This document shows, one piece after another, positions 29,380-39,932 of a stretch of 64,000 bases of DNA. Both the position numbers and the translations under genes were made by a program. Position 1 is the stretch's first letter; every line of letters begins with the position of its first letter. The notes beneath the pieces are model-generated. The model saw nothing but the letters and a program-made list of their open reading frames with translations. It was not told the origin of the DNA and made no database searches. Location of the stretch: NCBI RefSeq assembly GCF_002836255.1, contig NZ_PJAU01000048.1, positions 1 to 64,000 on the forward strand, given 5' to 3'. This stretch comes from Colwellia sp. 75C3 (lineage in GTDB: Bacteria; Pseudomonadota; Gammaproteobacteria; Enterobacterales; Alteromonadaceae).

Positions 29380-30159
29380 GTGAATATTAATCCACATAAT
29401 CTTGCTAGATTAACCAAAAAGCTTGGTTATGAATTTAATGAACCGGCATTGTTAGTGCAAGCACTAACTCATCGTAGTGCTAAAGGTGCCCATAATGAAA
29501 GACTTGAGTTCTTAGGGGACTCAATCTTAGGTTTTGTTATTGCTGAGGCGCTTTATGATAAGTTCCCAAAACATGACGAGGGTGACCTTACTCGTATGCG
29601 TTCTAGTTTAGTTAAAGGAGTCACTTTAGCAGAACTGGCGCGTGACTTTAATTTAGGCGAATGTTTGATATTAGGACCAGGTGAGTTAAAAAGTGGCGGC
29701 CATCGTCGTGAGTCAATATTAGAAGATGCCATTGAAGCCATTATTGGTGCTGTGTATCTTGACTCGACTATTGAGCGTTGCAAAGAACTTATCTTAAGTT
29801 GGTTTGATAAACGTTTGACGGTAATTAAACCAGGTAATGAACAAAAAGATCCCAAAACACGCCTTCAAGAATTCTTGCAAGGAAGAAAGATACCTCTTCC
29901 TAGTTATGAAGTGATTGATACAACAGGGCAGTCTCATAACCAAGAGTTTACTGTACGATGTGAAACATCTGTGATCAGTGAAGTGGTGGTGGCTAAAGGA
30001 ACGAGTCGTAGAAAGGCAGAACAAGAGGCTGCGCAGCAGATACTTGCCTTAATTGAACAAGAGAAAGAAGTGAAAATAAAGCCGTCAAAGCAAGCTAAAT
30101 TAGCAAATCCCCGACATACTAAAAGTAACCTAAGTAAAAAAAGCAGCCTGAGAAAATAA
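29380..30159 (+). CDS. rnc: RNase III
   Basis: RNase III cuts double-stranded RNA, including rRNA precursors. The catalytic box [20 protein letters not shown] is at about residues 40-60, with the second acidic site in [14 protein letters not shown], and a dsRNA-binding domain fills about 152-225. Translation starts at GTG (29380). The protein is about 30 residues longer than E. coli RNase III because of a lysine/serine-rich tail. Overlap-free spacing of three bases to era shows tight coupling. Confidence 0.97.
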   Translation: MNINPHNLARLTKKLGYEFNEPALLVQALTHRSAKGAHNERLEFLGDSILGFVIAEALYDKFPKHDEGDLTRMRSSLVKGVTLAELARDFNLGECLILGPGELKSGGHRRESILEDAIEAIIGAVYLDSTIERCKELILSWFDKRLTVIKPGNEQKDPKTRLQEFLQGRKIPLPSYEVIDTTGQSHNQEFTVRCETSVISEVVVAKGTSRRKAEQEAAQQILALIEQEKEVKIKPSKQAKLANPRHTKSNLSKKSSLRK

Positions 30160-30162
30160 ATT

Positions 30163-31080
30163 ATGCAAAACGATACCTCAAAAACCTATGCAGGCTTAAT
30201 TGCTATTGTCGGTCGCCCAAATGTTGGTAAATCAACGTTATTAAATGCCTTGTTAGGGCAAAAAATTAGTATTACCTCTAAAAAACCACAAACGACTCGT
30301 CATCGTATTTTAGGGATTTTGACCGAAGAGAATAGACAAGCAGTATTAGTTGATACTCCGGGTTTACACACAGAAGAAAAACGTGCAATAAACAGGTTAA
30401 TGAACCGTGCAGCTAGTAGCTCAATTGCGGAAGTTGAATTAATCATGTTTCTAGTGGAAGGGACTCATTGGACCCAAGATGATGAGTTAGTGTTATCTAA
30501 AGTTAGGCAAAGTGGCACGCCATGTATATTGGTGGTTAATAAAACTGATAATATCCCAGATAAAGATGAGTTATTGCCTCACTTACAAAAATTAGGTGAA
30601 ATGCATGATTTTAGAGATATCGTGCCTATTTGTGCGACTAAAGGCCATGGCGTTGATACCATTCGCCAATTATGTATATCATCCCTGCCGGAAGGCGTTT
30701 TCTGGTTCCCTGAAGATCACATCACTGATCGCTCTAGTCGCTTTATGGCTTCTGAAATTATTCGTGAGAAGCTGATCCGCTTTACGGGTGATGAGTTACC
30801 TTACTCTATCACGGTAGAGATAGAGCAATTTAAGATGGATGATAAGGGAATTATTCATATAAATGCACTTATATTAGTTGAACGAGATAGCCAAAAACGT
30901 ATGGTTATTGGCAATAAAGGCGAGCGTTTGAAAACCATTGGCCAAGAAGCCAGACGAGATATGGAAAATTTGTTTGAGAGTAAAGTCTTCCTTGAAACCT
31001 GGGTAAAAGTAAAATCAGGTTGGGCTGATGATGAACGAGCATTACGTAGCTTAGGTTATGGTGATGATTACTCTGGTTAA
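30163..31080 (+). CDS. era: Era, ribosome-assembly GTPase
   Basis: Era binds the 3' end of 16S rRNA and checks 30S assembly. The 305 residues show G1 GRPNVGKST (about 17-25), the switch region [12 protein letters not shown]3 DTPG, G4 NKTD, and a KH domain at the C-terminus with [21 protein letters not shown]. It sits between rnc and recO as in other gammaproteobacteria. Confidence 0.98.
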   Translation: MQNDTSKTYAGLIAIVGRPNVGKSTLLNALLGQKISITSKKPQTTRHRILGILTEENRQAVLVDTPGLHTEEKRAINRLMNRAASSSIAEVELIMFLVEGTHWTQDDELVLSKVRQSGTPCILVVNKTDNIPDKDELLPHLQKLGEMHDFRDIVPICATKGHGVDTIRQLCISSLPEGVFWFPEDHITDRSSRFMASEIIREKLIRFTGDELPYSITVEIEQFKMDDKGIIHINALILVERDSQKRMVIGNKGERLKTIGQEARRDMENLFESKVFLETWVKVKSGWADDERALRSLGYGDDYSG

Positions 31081-31094
31081 TAGGTGTACGGTAA

Positions 31095-31850
31095 ATGATT
31101 GAACAAAACGCCTTTGTTTTGCATAGTCGACCGTACCGGGAAAATCAGCAGATAGTTGATTTATTAACAGAGCACGATGGTAAACTGACTGCTTTAGTTT
31201 ATGTTGGTCAATCTAAGCGTTCTATTAAAAAAGGCTTAATTCAGCCTTTTTTACCGCTAAGATTAACATTGAAAGGCCAAGGTAATGTTAAACAAATCAC
31301 CCACATTGATTCTATTGCAAAATCATATTCGCTGATAAAGCATAGTCTGTTTAGCTCTTTTTATATTAATGAATTACTGATTCGTTTATTAACTGAGCAC
31401 ATTGCTTGTCAGCAATTATTCTTTCAATATCAAGCAACGTTAATCGCCTTAGCTCAAGGCGAAGAAATAGCCCCCCATTTACGTTTATTTGAACTAGCAC
31501 TACTTGAAGAGTTAGGACTGTCATTTGACTTTAGTCCTGTATTTGAGCAGGATGTTAAATACTTTCATTATATCGCCGAGCAAGGCTTTGTTCCTGCATA
31601 TAGTTATTCCCCAAAAAATAGTGCCCAATGCTTCGAAAGAAGCCATTTACAAGCCATTGCTCAACGGGGATATCTATATCAAAGTTCTTTATCCGGAAAC
31701 TCATTAACTGAAAGCTCGTTATCTGAAAGTGAGGTGACAGAAGACGTTAGTTATACCTTTAAGTTGTTAATGCGTCAGGTTATAAATCAGCTATTAGGGA
31801 ATAAACCATTAAATAGCCGTAAACTTTTTGCCAATAAAGCATACAGTTAA
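31095..31850 (+). CDS. recO: RecO, recombination mediator
   Basis: RecO helps RecA displace SSB in the RecFOR pathway. The N-terminal OB fold is recognisable ([21 protein letters not shown], then [13 protein letters not shown]), followed by a helical domain. An unusual stretch near residues 199-218 is serine-rich and repeats L-S/T-x-S units; it looks like a slippage-derived insertion in the C-terminal part. Length (251) is otherwise close to E. coli (242). Confidence 0.95.
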   Translation: MIEQNAFVLHSRPYRENQQIVDLLTEHDGKLTALVYVGQSKRSIKKGLIQPFLPLRLTLKGQGNVKQITHIDSIAKSYSLIKHSLFSSFYINELLIRLLTEHIACQQLFFQYQATLIALAQGEEIAPHLRLFELALLEELGLSFDFSPVFEQDVKYFHYIAEQGFVPAYSYSPKNSAQCFERSHLQAIAQRGYLYQSSLSGNSLTESSLSESEVTEDVSYTFKLLMRQVINQLLGNKPLNSRKLFANKAYS

Positions 31851-31872
31851 GTTATTTCGAACGTCATAAAAT

Positions 31873-31908
31873 ATTCAATAAAGTAATCAATAAAGTATTC
31901 AATAAAAT
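31873..31908. repeat. Three 12-bp tandem repeats between recO and pdxJ
   Basis: The units are ATTCAATAAAGT, AATCAATAAAGT and ATTCAATAAAAT. They occupy half of the 74-base gap and end just before the pdxJ ribosome binding site (AAGAGAT). Confidence 0.75.
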
Positions 31909-31924
31909 TAAAAAGAGATTAAAA

Positions 31925-32665
31925 ATGTCTGAATTATTATTAGGTGTAAACGTTGACCATATAGCCACACTAAGACAAGCCCGTGGTACTAATTATCCTG
32001 ATCCAGTCTATGCCGCGAGTGTTGCAGAGCATGCCGGAGCCGATGGTATTACCGTGCACCTACGCGAAGATAGACGTCACATCCAAGATCGAGATATTCA
32101 CGTATTAAAGCAGACGTTACACACTCGTATGAACTTTGAAATGGCTGTAACTGATGAAATGATAGCGATAGCTTGTGATGTGAAACCCGTTTTTTGTTGT
32201 TTAGTGCCAGAAAAACGTGAAGAGCTAACAACAGAAGGGGGCTTAGATGTTGTCGGGCAATTAGATAAAATTACTCAAGCAACTAAACAGTTAACAGCAG
32301 CAGGTATCGCGGTAAGTTTATTTATTGATGCTGATAAAGCACAAATTGATGCTGCACTTGCTAGTAAAGCGCCTTATATAGAAATCCATACTGGACACTA
32401 TGCTGACTTGACCTCAGAGGAAGAACAGCAAATAGAGCTTGAGCGCTTAACGGTAGGCATTAAGTATGCACATAGTTTAGGGCTAAAAGTTAATGCTGGT
32501 CATGGCTTAAATTATTTCAATGTGAAACCCATTGCAGCGATTAAAGAAATTATCGAACTAAATATTGGACATGCCATAATCGCACGTGCAGTTATTGATG
32601 GCTTAGATAAAGCAGTTCGAGATATGAAGCAATTGATGTTAGAAGCAAGGTCATATAACTCCTAG
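31925..32665 (+). CDS. pdxJ: PdxJ, pyridoxine 5'-phosphate synthase
   Basis: PdxJ condenses 3-amino-2-oxopropyl phosphate with deoxyxylulose phosphate to form pyridoxine phosphate. The 246-residue TIM barrel contains [16 protein letters not shown] at the start, the active-site HLREDRRHI block, and GHGLNYFNV near the end. In E. coli acpS follows directly; here it does not, and the next gene is a small unknown. Confidence 0.97.
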   Translation: MSELLLGVNVDHIATLRQARGTNYPDPVYAASVAEHAGADGITVHLREDRRHIQDRDIHVLKQTLHTRMNFEMAVTDEMIAIACDVKPVFCCLVPEKREELTTEGGLDVVGQLDKITQATKQLTAAGIAVSLFIDADKAQIDAALASKAPYIEIHTGHYADLTSEEEQQIELERLTVGIKYAHSLGLKVNAGHGLNYFNVKPIAAIKEIIELNIGHAIIARAVIDGLDKAVRDMKQLMLEARSYNS

Positions 32666-32802
32666 TATAAAAGTAGTGTGACTATGCATTATTAAAAACA
32701 CTATTTTTTTGACCATTTATTTTATATTTGCTTAAATTATAGTCTATACTTTAAGAGATAGAGTGCAGAAAGGACTCAGCATAAGCTAAGTGAGGATTAA
32801 TA

Positions 32803-33054
32803 ATGCAGACAAACATGAAACCAATGCTAGAGCGAAGAAGGGAAGCTCCGGAGCAGTCAGTTTGGTGGGATAAATTATCATTAGCACAAAAGTTTTCGGC
32901 AAGTAGCTTGGGGAAATTTGGCTATGAGTTGACCTTTGTTCGTAAAGATAAGGAAAGCAATGAAAGTTTAGCGGTACTTCAGTGTAGTAGCGGTGTTGCC
33001 GTAATTTCTGAGGATGGAGATATAGATACTTCGCCAAACATTATAATTCGTTAA
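32803..33054 (+). CDS. Small conserved-looking protein of unknown function
   Basis: This 83-residue soluble protein has no signal peptide or membrane segment. It contains SVWWDKLSLAQKFSASSLGKFGYEL and a hydrophobic C-terminal strand pattern, and I do not recognise it. It is likely real: an AGGA lies seven bases before the ATG, a TTGACC-type promoter element is upstream at 32709, and a strong terminator follows. Confidence 0.7.
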   Translation: MQTNMKPMLERRREAPEQSVWWDKLSLAQKFSASSLGKFGYELTFVRKDKESNESLAVLQCSSGVAVISEDGDIDTSPNIIIR

Positions 33055-33092
33055 CTATCAATATTTAACTATTAAAAAATAGTTAAATATCC

Positions 33093-33127
33093 GAAAAAAA
33101 AAGCAACAGTCTCTGTTGCTTTTTTTA
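33093..33127. terminator. Bidirectional terminator before barA
   Basis: GCAACAG (33103-33109) and CTGTTGC (33113-33119) form a perfect stem with a TCT loop, an A-run before and a T-run after. It serves the 83-residue gene and convergent barA. Confidence 0.92.
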
Positions 33128-33169
33128 TTTTAGGAAGGCTAACTCAATTCAAATTAAACAGTGTTGAGA

Positions 33170-36019
33170 TTAAATATTCTTTGCACTCATTTCTTTTAGT
33201 GCCTCAGGTACAGCAAATAAAACCTGTTCTATATGTTCAAAAAACTCTAGGAATTCAGGTTCAAGCTCTTCTAAATTTAATCCCATCTTTAACTGAGTCT
33301 CTAATTGAGTCGTAATCTTCGCTAGGTTAGGCGCACCAGTATAACAACAAGTGCCATTGAGTTTGTGGACTAAACGCTTAATCGAAGCTATGTCTTGAGC
33401 TTCAATTGCTTCACTGATACTTTGCTGAATTTCGGGTAAGCTCTCTACTAAACCTAGAAACATCTCTTTGGCTAAATCGACTTTATTAGCACTACGCTTA
33501 AGTGCTAGGGGCCAATCAATGACTTTTGCTTGTTGTTCTGCCTGAGCAATGATGTTGCTTGATATTAAAGGCACGGCAGGAGTTACTAGGTGATTAAAGT
33601 CACAGTATTCATAAATAATATGACGTAACATCGTTTCATCTATTGGCTTTGTCATATAAGCATTAAAGCCTTGCTGATGCATTTTCTCTCTTTCACCACT
33701 TAATGCATGAGCGGTAACGGCTATGATAGGCGTGTTATTGTTATTATTATCTAACAGCTTTATTTCTTTTAGAGCACTAATACCGTCCATAATTGGCATT
33801 TGAATGTCCATGAAAATTAAAGAAAAGGTCTCCACTTTACAAAGCTCTATAGCGATTAAACCATTATCGGCGACCACGACTTCCGCTACTTGCTCTAACA
33901 GTAGTGCTTTAATCAATTTTAAGTTGGCCTCATTATCATCAACAGCTAAAACTTTTATTGGCAATATATTACCAATAGGCGCATTTAGCGTCAGTCGTTC
34001 TGCCTTTGCTTCTATAGTTGGTTGTAATGCTCGACTTAAAGCACTTGGTGTTAGCGGTTTACTCATACAACTAACAGCGCCACTGGCAATCAATGCTTCT
34101 TGTAAACTTGGTGAATTATTATTTAAAGCGACATGTATCTGCTCAGAAAGGGGCATTAACTGGGCTATGGTTTTTTTGAGATCACTCAATGCCGTAGCGG
34201 TTTGGTTATGGCCAATAAGTACATAATCAAAACCTCGTTCAGCTTGACTACTATGTGAGAGTACTTGTGATAATTGATGTTTGTTTATTACACTGGTAAC
34301 ACGCATTTTCCAATGCTTTAATATGTTTTTAGTTGCTTGGCGACTGTGATCATTTTCTTCAAAGTAGAGTACCGTTTTAGTTGCTAAATGCTGGTTATCT
34401 AACTCGAACATTAACGGCATAGCATTAATTTCACATTGAAATGTAAACCAAAAACTAGAGCCGTTATTTTTTTCACTGGTAAAGCCTATATCGCCAGTCA
34501 TCTCTTGTGCTAGTCGTTGACAAATTACCAGCCCTAGACCGGTACCACCATATAAGCGAGTGATACTTTGGTCTGCTTGGGTGAAAGCATCAAAAATGGT
34601 TCTTTGCTGATTGGTCGTCATGCCAATACCTGTGTCGTTAACCGTGACTTTTAATTTAATGTTTTTCTGGTTTATTTCTTCACTGGTTATATCGACAGCA
34701 ACACAGCCCTGCGGGGTAAATTTTATTGCATTACTGATTAAGTTGGTGACTATTTGCTTGATTCGCATGGTATCACCGACAAGAGAGTCGGGTAATTCTT
34801 GCGGAATATTTATCGATAATTCAATATTCTTTTTATGGGCAGTTGGCGCTAATAAAGTAAGGGTATCTTCAATGGACTCCCTTAAAGAAAAAGGAATATT
34901 TTCAATAACCATTTTACCGGCATCAAGTTTAGAAAAATCGAGAATATCATTAATGATGGTCAATAAATTATTTGCAGAACGGTCAATGGTCTGTAAATAA
35001 TCGCGCTGATTTTCAGTAAGTGGCGTTTTCAGTACTTGTCGAGTAAAGCCTATTACACCATTGAGTGGTGTACGTAACTCATGGCTCATATTGGCTAAGA
35101 ACTCTGACTTTACCTTATTGGCTTCTTGCGCTTTACGTTTAGAAATACTCAATTCAACGTTCTGAATTTCAAATTGCTCTAAGCTTTCCCTTAAATCTAT
35201 AGTGGCTTGATCTATACTGGCATGCATTTCATTTTGGTAACTGTCGAGTGACTGTGCCATGGCATTAATGCCACTCTTTAAAAAATTAAGCTCTCCAATG
35301 AGTTGGCCACTAACTCTACTTTCTAGTTTTCCTTCTCTAATCCTCTCAATTGCTTGTACCATCGAGTTAATCGGTTTAGTGACTTTTTTAATAAGCCTGA
35401 TTGCAAAGATAGCGCTAAGTAAGGAGCCTAATAAAGCAAAGGAAAAAGCGATTATAAATTGGCTTTGTTGTTGAAAGTTGAGGTGGCTTTTATCAATTTG
35501 CATCGCTATGTAACCAATAATCACAGGTTTTGAGTTATTGGAAGTCGAATTATATTGTGGATTATCGGTTGCGGTTAAGTTTTTATTCGCTTGATAGTTA
35601 TAGTTTTCATCGATAATAGGAGTTCTAAATATTATAAAGTCAGATAAAGGTTGAAGGGCAGTGTGGGTTGGTAAGTCTGTTCCCGCCTTTAGCCGCATTA
35701 GATTAGTATCACCATGATATGCGCTGGTAACAAACACTTGGTTATCTTCAGTAAAAACCACAATACTTTTAACAATGCTTGATTGGTTGCGGTGAGTGAA
35801 GCCGATTAGCTGACGAAGTTTATCTCTGTTTTTGTTCAGTAAAGGGTCTTTACTGGCAATTGCAATCGGTTCAATGATGCTTTTAGCACGTTGTTCAAGG
35901 AAGTCATTTAGTTCAACAGAGCGGCTATAGGAAAAATAACTGGCTAAACCAAAGCCGATTAGGGTAGTTGGGATGATAGTGAGTATGATAACCCAGTCTT
36001 TCAGGCTTATTTTATGCAT
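33170..36019 (-). CDS. barA: BarA, tripartite hybrid sensor histidine kinase
   Basis: BarA phosphorylates UvrY/GacA and so controls Csr small RNAs. The 949 residues have two membrane segments (about 9-28 and 188-208) around a periplasmic loop, then HAMP (about 210-265), HisKA with the phospho-accepting His313 in ANMSHELRTPLN, HATPase with NLISNAIKFT and GTGLGL, a degenerate receiver-like stretch (about 545-665), a full receiver with the acceptor Asp in LIFMDIQMPIMDG (about 740), and a C-terminal HPt domain with the His in RLVHKLNGTCCYTG. It is divergent from rlmD, as in E. coli. uvrY is not in the window. Confidence 0.95.
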   Translation of the reverse strand: MHKISLKDWVIILTIIPTTLIGFGLASYFSYSRSVELNDFLEQRAKSIIEPIAIASKDPLLNKNRDKLRQLIGFTHRNQSSIVKSIVVFTEDNQVFVTSAYHGDTNLMRLKAGTDLPTHTALQPLSDFIIFRTPIIDENYNYQANKNLTATDNPQYNSTSNNSKPVIIGYIAMQIDKSHLNFQQQSQFIIAFSFALLGSLLSAIFAIRLIKKVTKPINSMVQAIERIREGKLESRVSGQLIGELNFLKSGINAMAQSLDSYQNEMHASIDQATIDLRESLEQFEIQNVELSISKRKAQEANKVKSEFLANMSHELRTPLNGVIGFTRQVLKTPLTENQRDYLQTIDRSANNLLTIINDILDFSKLDAGKMVIENIPFSLRESIEDTLTLLAPTAHKKNIELSINIPQELPDSLVGDTMRIKQIVTNLISNAIKFTPQGCVAVDITSEEINQKNIKLKVTVNDTGIGMTTNQQRTIFDAFTQADQSITRLYGGTGLGLVICQRLAQEMTGDIGFTSEKNNGSSFWFTFQCEINAMPLMFELDNQHLATKTVLYFEENDHSRQATKNILKHWKMRVTSVINKHQLSQVLSHSSQAERGFDYVLIGHNQTATALSDLKKTIAQLMPLSEQIHVALNNNSPSLQEALIASGAVSCMSKPLTPSALSRALQPTIEAKAERLTLNAPIGNILPIKVLAVDDNEANLKLIKALLLEQVAEVVVADNGLIAIELCKVETFSLIFMDIQMPIMDGISALKEIKLLDNNNNNTPIIAVTAHALSGEREKMHQQGFNAYMTKPIDETMLRHIIYEYCDFNHLVTPAVPLISSNIIAQAEQQAKVIDWPLALKRSANKVDLAKEMFLGLVESLPEIQQSISEAIEAQDIASIKRLVHKLNGTCCYTGAPNLAKITTQLETQLKMGLNLEELEPEFLEFFEHIEQVLFAVPEALKEMSAKNI

Positions 36020-36200
36020 TTTTTTGTTGAACTTTTCTGATAAATTTAGGGTAAAATACCCACTGAAATAATTAGCGATCTAATCGATTATCCAACTTAA
36101 CATAAATAGTCTCATAAGCGGCTATAAATTGGTCCGATTGGTATAAGCTTTTCCAAAATAAACAAGCGTCAATAAAGTTAGCGTAAATTCTAGGGTGAAA

Positions 36201-37604
36201 ATGGCAAATTATTTTAAAGCTGCAGTAAAACCACAAGCGTCAAATCAGCGATTGACCGTGACTGTTGATAAACTGGATATGAACGGTGTAGGTGTTGCCC
36301 GTTGGCAAAATAAACCAGTATTTATATCAGGAGCTTTACCTAATGAATTGGTTGAGGTGAAGATTATCGAGCAAAAGAATAAATACGCTCGTGCAAAACT
36401 GATCTCTATTAGCAATCCAAGTGACAGTCGTGTTACACCTCAATGTCAGCACTTCGGACTTTGTGGCGGCTGTGACCTGCAAATGTTTGATATGGCCGCG
36501 CAACTCGATTTTAAGCAAAGTAAAGTTAGCGAACTTTTCTCACGTTGTTTTAGTGATCAAAATGTAGTCAAAAACTTAGCGGAAAAAGACCTGCCTTGGC
36601 ACGCGGCGATAAAAAGTAGCCCTTGGCACTATCGTCGTAAAGCGCGTATAGGCGTACAATTTGACAAAAAAGCCCAAGCAACTATTGGTTTTAGACAAAA
36701 ATCGACCAACCAGTTAGCAGCGATAAAGTCATGCCCTGTGTTAGTGGAACCCCTTAATGTTATCTTTCCATTGCTAAAAAAGCTATTAGCAGAACTTACG
36801 GTAAAATCAGCAATTGGCCATATAGAAGTTATTCACGCTGATATTATTGAGACAAATGCGGAAAATAAAAGTCAAAAAGATAATCAGGTTGTTCTCGTTG
36901 TTCGTCAACTAAGGACAATGAACAAAGCTGATATTGGGCTTTGGCAATCCTATGCTCAGAAACATGACTGGCATGTCATTATTGATAATGGTGACAAGCA
37001 AGAGTCGCTTGATAGCCTCAAAGGCATTAGTTCCCCTGTACTTTCCTATGAATTAGTGGATAACAGTAAAATTTATTTTTCGAGTGGTGATTTTATTCAA
37101 ATTAACCATGAGGTTAATAATGCCATGATTAGCCAAGCTTTAGCTTGGTTAAATGTTTTACCTAGCGATAATGTATTGGACTTATTTTGTGGTCTAGGAA
37201 ACTTCAGCTTAGCGCTGGCAAAACTGGCAAAAGGGGTTGTTGGTGTTGAAGGGGTGCAAGTGATGGTTGATAAAGCTACTCATAACGCTCAGACAAATGG
37301 CTTTGATAATTGCCAATTCTACCAGCAAGACTTGAATAGTAATTGGTTATTAGAATCATGGGCTAAAGCACAGGTTTTTGATAAAGTTTTACTTGATCCA
37401 GCAAGAGCTGGCGCAGAAGAAGCAATGCATCAAATCGCTAAATTAAAAATACCTAGCATCTTATATGTCAGCTGTGATCCCGCTACCTTAGCAAGAGATA
37501 GTGCAATACTTGTTTCTAAGGGCTACAAACTTGAGAAAATATCAATCATGGATATGTTTGCACAAACCAAGCATGTTGAGACTATGGTATTGTTTACTCG
37601 ATAA
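36201..37604 (+). CDS. rlmD: RlmD, 23S rRNA (uracil1939-C5)-methyltransferase
   Basis: RlmD methylates U1939 of 23S rRNA. It contains an N-terminal TRAM domain and Fe-S cluster cysteines in CQHFGLCGGCDLQ plus a later CPVL, then the SAM-dependent fold with LDLFCGLGNFSLALA. The catalytic cysteine lies in YVSCDPATLARD near the end. The ATG at 36201 is five bases from an AGGG; the in-frame GTG at 36195 overlaps that site and is unlikely. relA follows 50 bases later, as in E. coli. Confidence 0.96.
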   Translation: MANYFKAAVKPQASNQRLTVTVDKLDMNGVGVARWQNKPVFISGALPNELVEVKIIEQKNKYARAKLISISNPSDSRVTPQCQHFGLCGGCDLQMFDMAAQLDFKQSKVSELFSRCFSDQNVVKNLAEKDLPWHAAIKSSPWHYRRKARIGVQFDKKAQATIGFRQKSTNQLAAIKSCPVLVEPLNVIFPLLKKLLAELTVKSAIGHIEVIHADIIETNAENKSQKDNQVVLVVRQLRTMNKADIGLWQSYAQKHDWHVIIDNGDKQESLDSLKGISSPVLSYELVDNSKIYFSSGDFIQINHEVNNAMISQALAWLNVLPSDNVLDLFCGLGNFSLALAKLAKGVVGVEGVQVMVDKATHNAQTNGFDNCQFYQQDLNSNWLLESWAKAQVFDKVLLDPARAGAEEAMHQIAKLKIPSILYVSCDPATLARDSAILVSKGYKLEKISIMDMFAQTKHVETMVLFTR

Positions 37605-37654
37605 TATTTATTATAAAATAACATTAAACCGCTTTCAAAGATAAAGGGATACCC

Positions 37655-39868
37655 ATGGTTTCCGTACGTAAATCACATCAGATAACAGTACAAAGTTTTG
37701 AGCAATGGTTAACCAGTTTAGCGTTGACCGATGTAAAAGCCAATGCTTTGTCAGCTTTATGGTTACAGGTATCCAACTGCTATCAGCATGAAGAGTCAGA
37801 AAAGCTCGAGTTGCTTAACAAGAGCATGGAAATGGTTGAGATTTTAAGTGGTTTAAATCTCGATGCAGATTCGTTAGTCGCGGCATTTATTGCTCCTTTA
37901 TTAGCGAACAATATTGTTGATATAGAATTTGTTAAGGAACACTTTTCTAAAGATATCCTTATGCTTTGCCAAGGTGTTGAGCAGATGGCCGCGATTAAAG
38001 CCTTGCGCCAACAAAGTAATCTGTCGAATGGCCAAGATCCACAAAATATAGATAATATTCGTCGTATGTTACTGGCGATGGTAGATGATGTTCGCGCTGT
38101 AGTGATCAAGTTGGCTGAGCGCTTATGTGATTTGCGTGAAAAGAAAAATAGTGATGAAGAAACACGTGTACTGGTAGCAAAAGAGAGCGCGAATATCTAT
38201 GCACCACTGGCGAACCGTTTGGGTATAGGCCAATTAAAGTGGGAACTCGAAGATATTTCATTTCGTTACCTTCACCCGCAGGTTTATAAAAAAATTGCTA
38301 AGCTTTTAGATGAAACACGTCTAGAACGAGAACAATACATGGCCAGTTTTGTAGGTCATTTGAATAATGAACTCAATGCTTTATCAATCAATGGTGAGGT
38401 TTATGGCCGCCCTAAACACATCTATAGCATCTGGAAGAAGATGCAGGAAAAGTCACTTGATTTTGAGCAGCTGTTTGATGTTCGAGCAGTACGAGTTGTG
38501 GTCGAAAAAGTGCAGGATTGTTACTCAGCCTTGGGTATTGTCCATACCGAGTGGCAACATATTGCCAAAGAGTTTTCTGATTATGTAGCAACCCCGAAAG
38601 GCAACGGTTATCAATCTATTCATACCGTGGTATTAGGGCCTGAAGGAAAATCGGTCGAAGTACAAATCAGAACTAAGCAAATGGATGACGATGCTGAACT
38701 TGGTGTTGCGGCGCATTGGCGTTACAAAGAAGGTCAGGCGAGCGGTAAAACTAATAGCTTTGATGACAAAATCGGCTGGTTAAGAAAAATATTACAATGG
38801 CAAGATGATGTTGCTGAAAGCGGTGAATTACTTGATGAATTGAGAAGTCAGGTGTTTGAAGATCGTATTTATGTCTTTACCCCAGGTGGCGATGTTATTG
38901 ATTTACCTATGGGAGCAACTCCGTTAGATTTTGCCTATTACATTCACTCCAATGTTGGTCATTGCTGTATTGGCGCTAAAGTGTTTGGCAAAATTGTGCC
39001 TTTTACTCACCAGCTACAAACTGGTGATCAAGTCGAAGTACTAACAAGTAAGCAACCTAATCCGAGCCGTGATTGGCTTAATCCTAATTTAAATTATATT
39101 TACTCTTCACGTGCTCGCGCTAAAGTTCAGCACTTTTTTAAATTACTCGATAGAGATAAATACATTGCCCAAGGCAAAGAGCTATTTGAGAGTGAGATAG
39201 CTAAGCATGATATTGCGACGATAGACTTATTAGCGGCAGCAAAACGTTTTAATATGAAAACCGTTGATGATCTTTATGCGGCGATAGGTACGGGTAATGC
39301 ACGATTACAGCAAGTCGTTAACCACTTTACCCAGCTTGATAGCAAATTAAAGCCAGCGCCTGAAATAGATCCACAAAGTTTAGTTAAACAAAGTTCAACG
39401 AATAAAGCCTTAGCGCAAGACGATAATGGTATCACTGTTTCTGGTGTTGGTAACTTGCTTACGCATATGGCTAAATGTTGCCAGCCCGTTCCGGGTGATA
39501 CCATCTCTGGCTTTATCACCCAAGGAAGAGGTATCTCTGTACATAGGCAAGATTGCGAACAATTAGCTAATGCACTTAATTTACAACCCGAACGTTTAGT
39601 TGAAGTGCAATGGGGTAGTGATAATAAACAAAGCTATCAAGCCTCAGCTCAAATTGTTGGCAGTGATAGACAAGGTTTATTACGCGATATTTCTACCATC
39701 ATCGCTAACGAAAGAGTTAGCATTGTTGGCATGGATAGTAATACCGACAAAGTTAAACAAACGGTGAGCATGAACCTCAAATTAGAAGTTGCCAGTAGTG
39801 AGTTATTAACACGAGTTTTAGACAAATTACGCCAATTAGATGATGTTACGCAGGTCAGACGGCTTTAG
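37655..39868 (+). CDS. relA: RelA, (p)ppGpp synthetase
   Basis: RelA makes (p)ppGpp when uncharged tRNA reaches the ribosome. The 737 residues (E. coli 744) have an N-terminal HD-like domain lacking the intact His-Asp hydrolase pair, a synthetase domain with GRPKHIYSIWKKM and VATPKGNGYQSIHTVV, a TGS domain (VFTPGGDVIDLPMGATPLDFAY), a zinc-finger-like CCQPVPGD region and a C-terminal ACT domain. An AAAGGG site precedes the ATG. Confidence 0.98.
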   Translation: MVSVRKSHQITVQSFEQWLTSLALTDVKANALSALWLQVSNCYQHEESEKLELLNKSMEMVEILSGLNLDADSLVAAFIAPLLANNIVDIEFVKEHFSKDILMLCQGVEQMAAIKALRQQSNLSNGQDPQNIDNIRRMLLAMVDDVRAVVIKLAERLCDLREKKNSDEETRVLVAKESANIYAPLANRLGIGQLKWELEDISFRYLHPQVYKKIAKLLDETRLEREQYMASFVGHLNNELNALSINGEVYGRPKHIYSIWKKMQEKSLDFEQLFDVRAVRVVVEKVQDCYSALGIVHTEWQHIAKEFSDYVATPKGNGYQSIHTVVLGPEGKSVEVQIRTKQMDDDAELGVAAHWRYKEGQASGKTNSFDDKIGWLRKILQWQDDVAESGELLDELRSQVFEDRIYVFTPGGDVIDLPMGATPLDFAYYIHSNVGHCCIGAKVFGKIVPFTHQLQTGDQVEVLTSKQPNPSRDWLNPNLNYIYSSRARAKVQHFFKLLDRDKYIAQGKELFESEIAKHDIATIDLLAAAKRFNMKTVDDLYAAIGTGNARLQQVVNHFTQLDSKLKPAPEIDPQSLVKQSSTNKALAQDDNGITVSGVGNLLTHMAKCCQPVPGDTISGFITQGRGISVHRQDCEQLANALNLQPERLVEVQWGSDNKQSYQASAQIVGSDRQGLLRDISTIIANERVSIVGMDSNTDKVKQTVSMNLKLEVASSELLTRVLDKLRQLDDVTQVRRL

Positions 39869-39932
39869 TTTTTATCTTACCTAAGTAAGCTGGCGCCTCA
39901 AGAACGATACACGTGAAAAAGAAGTAATTATA

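Noticed and set aside
33804-34226. 140-residue plus-strand frame within barA
   Set aside because: Antisense shadow of the receiver domain region.
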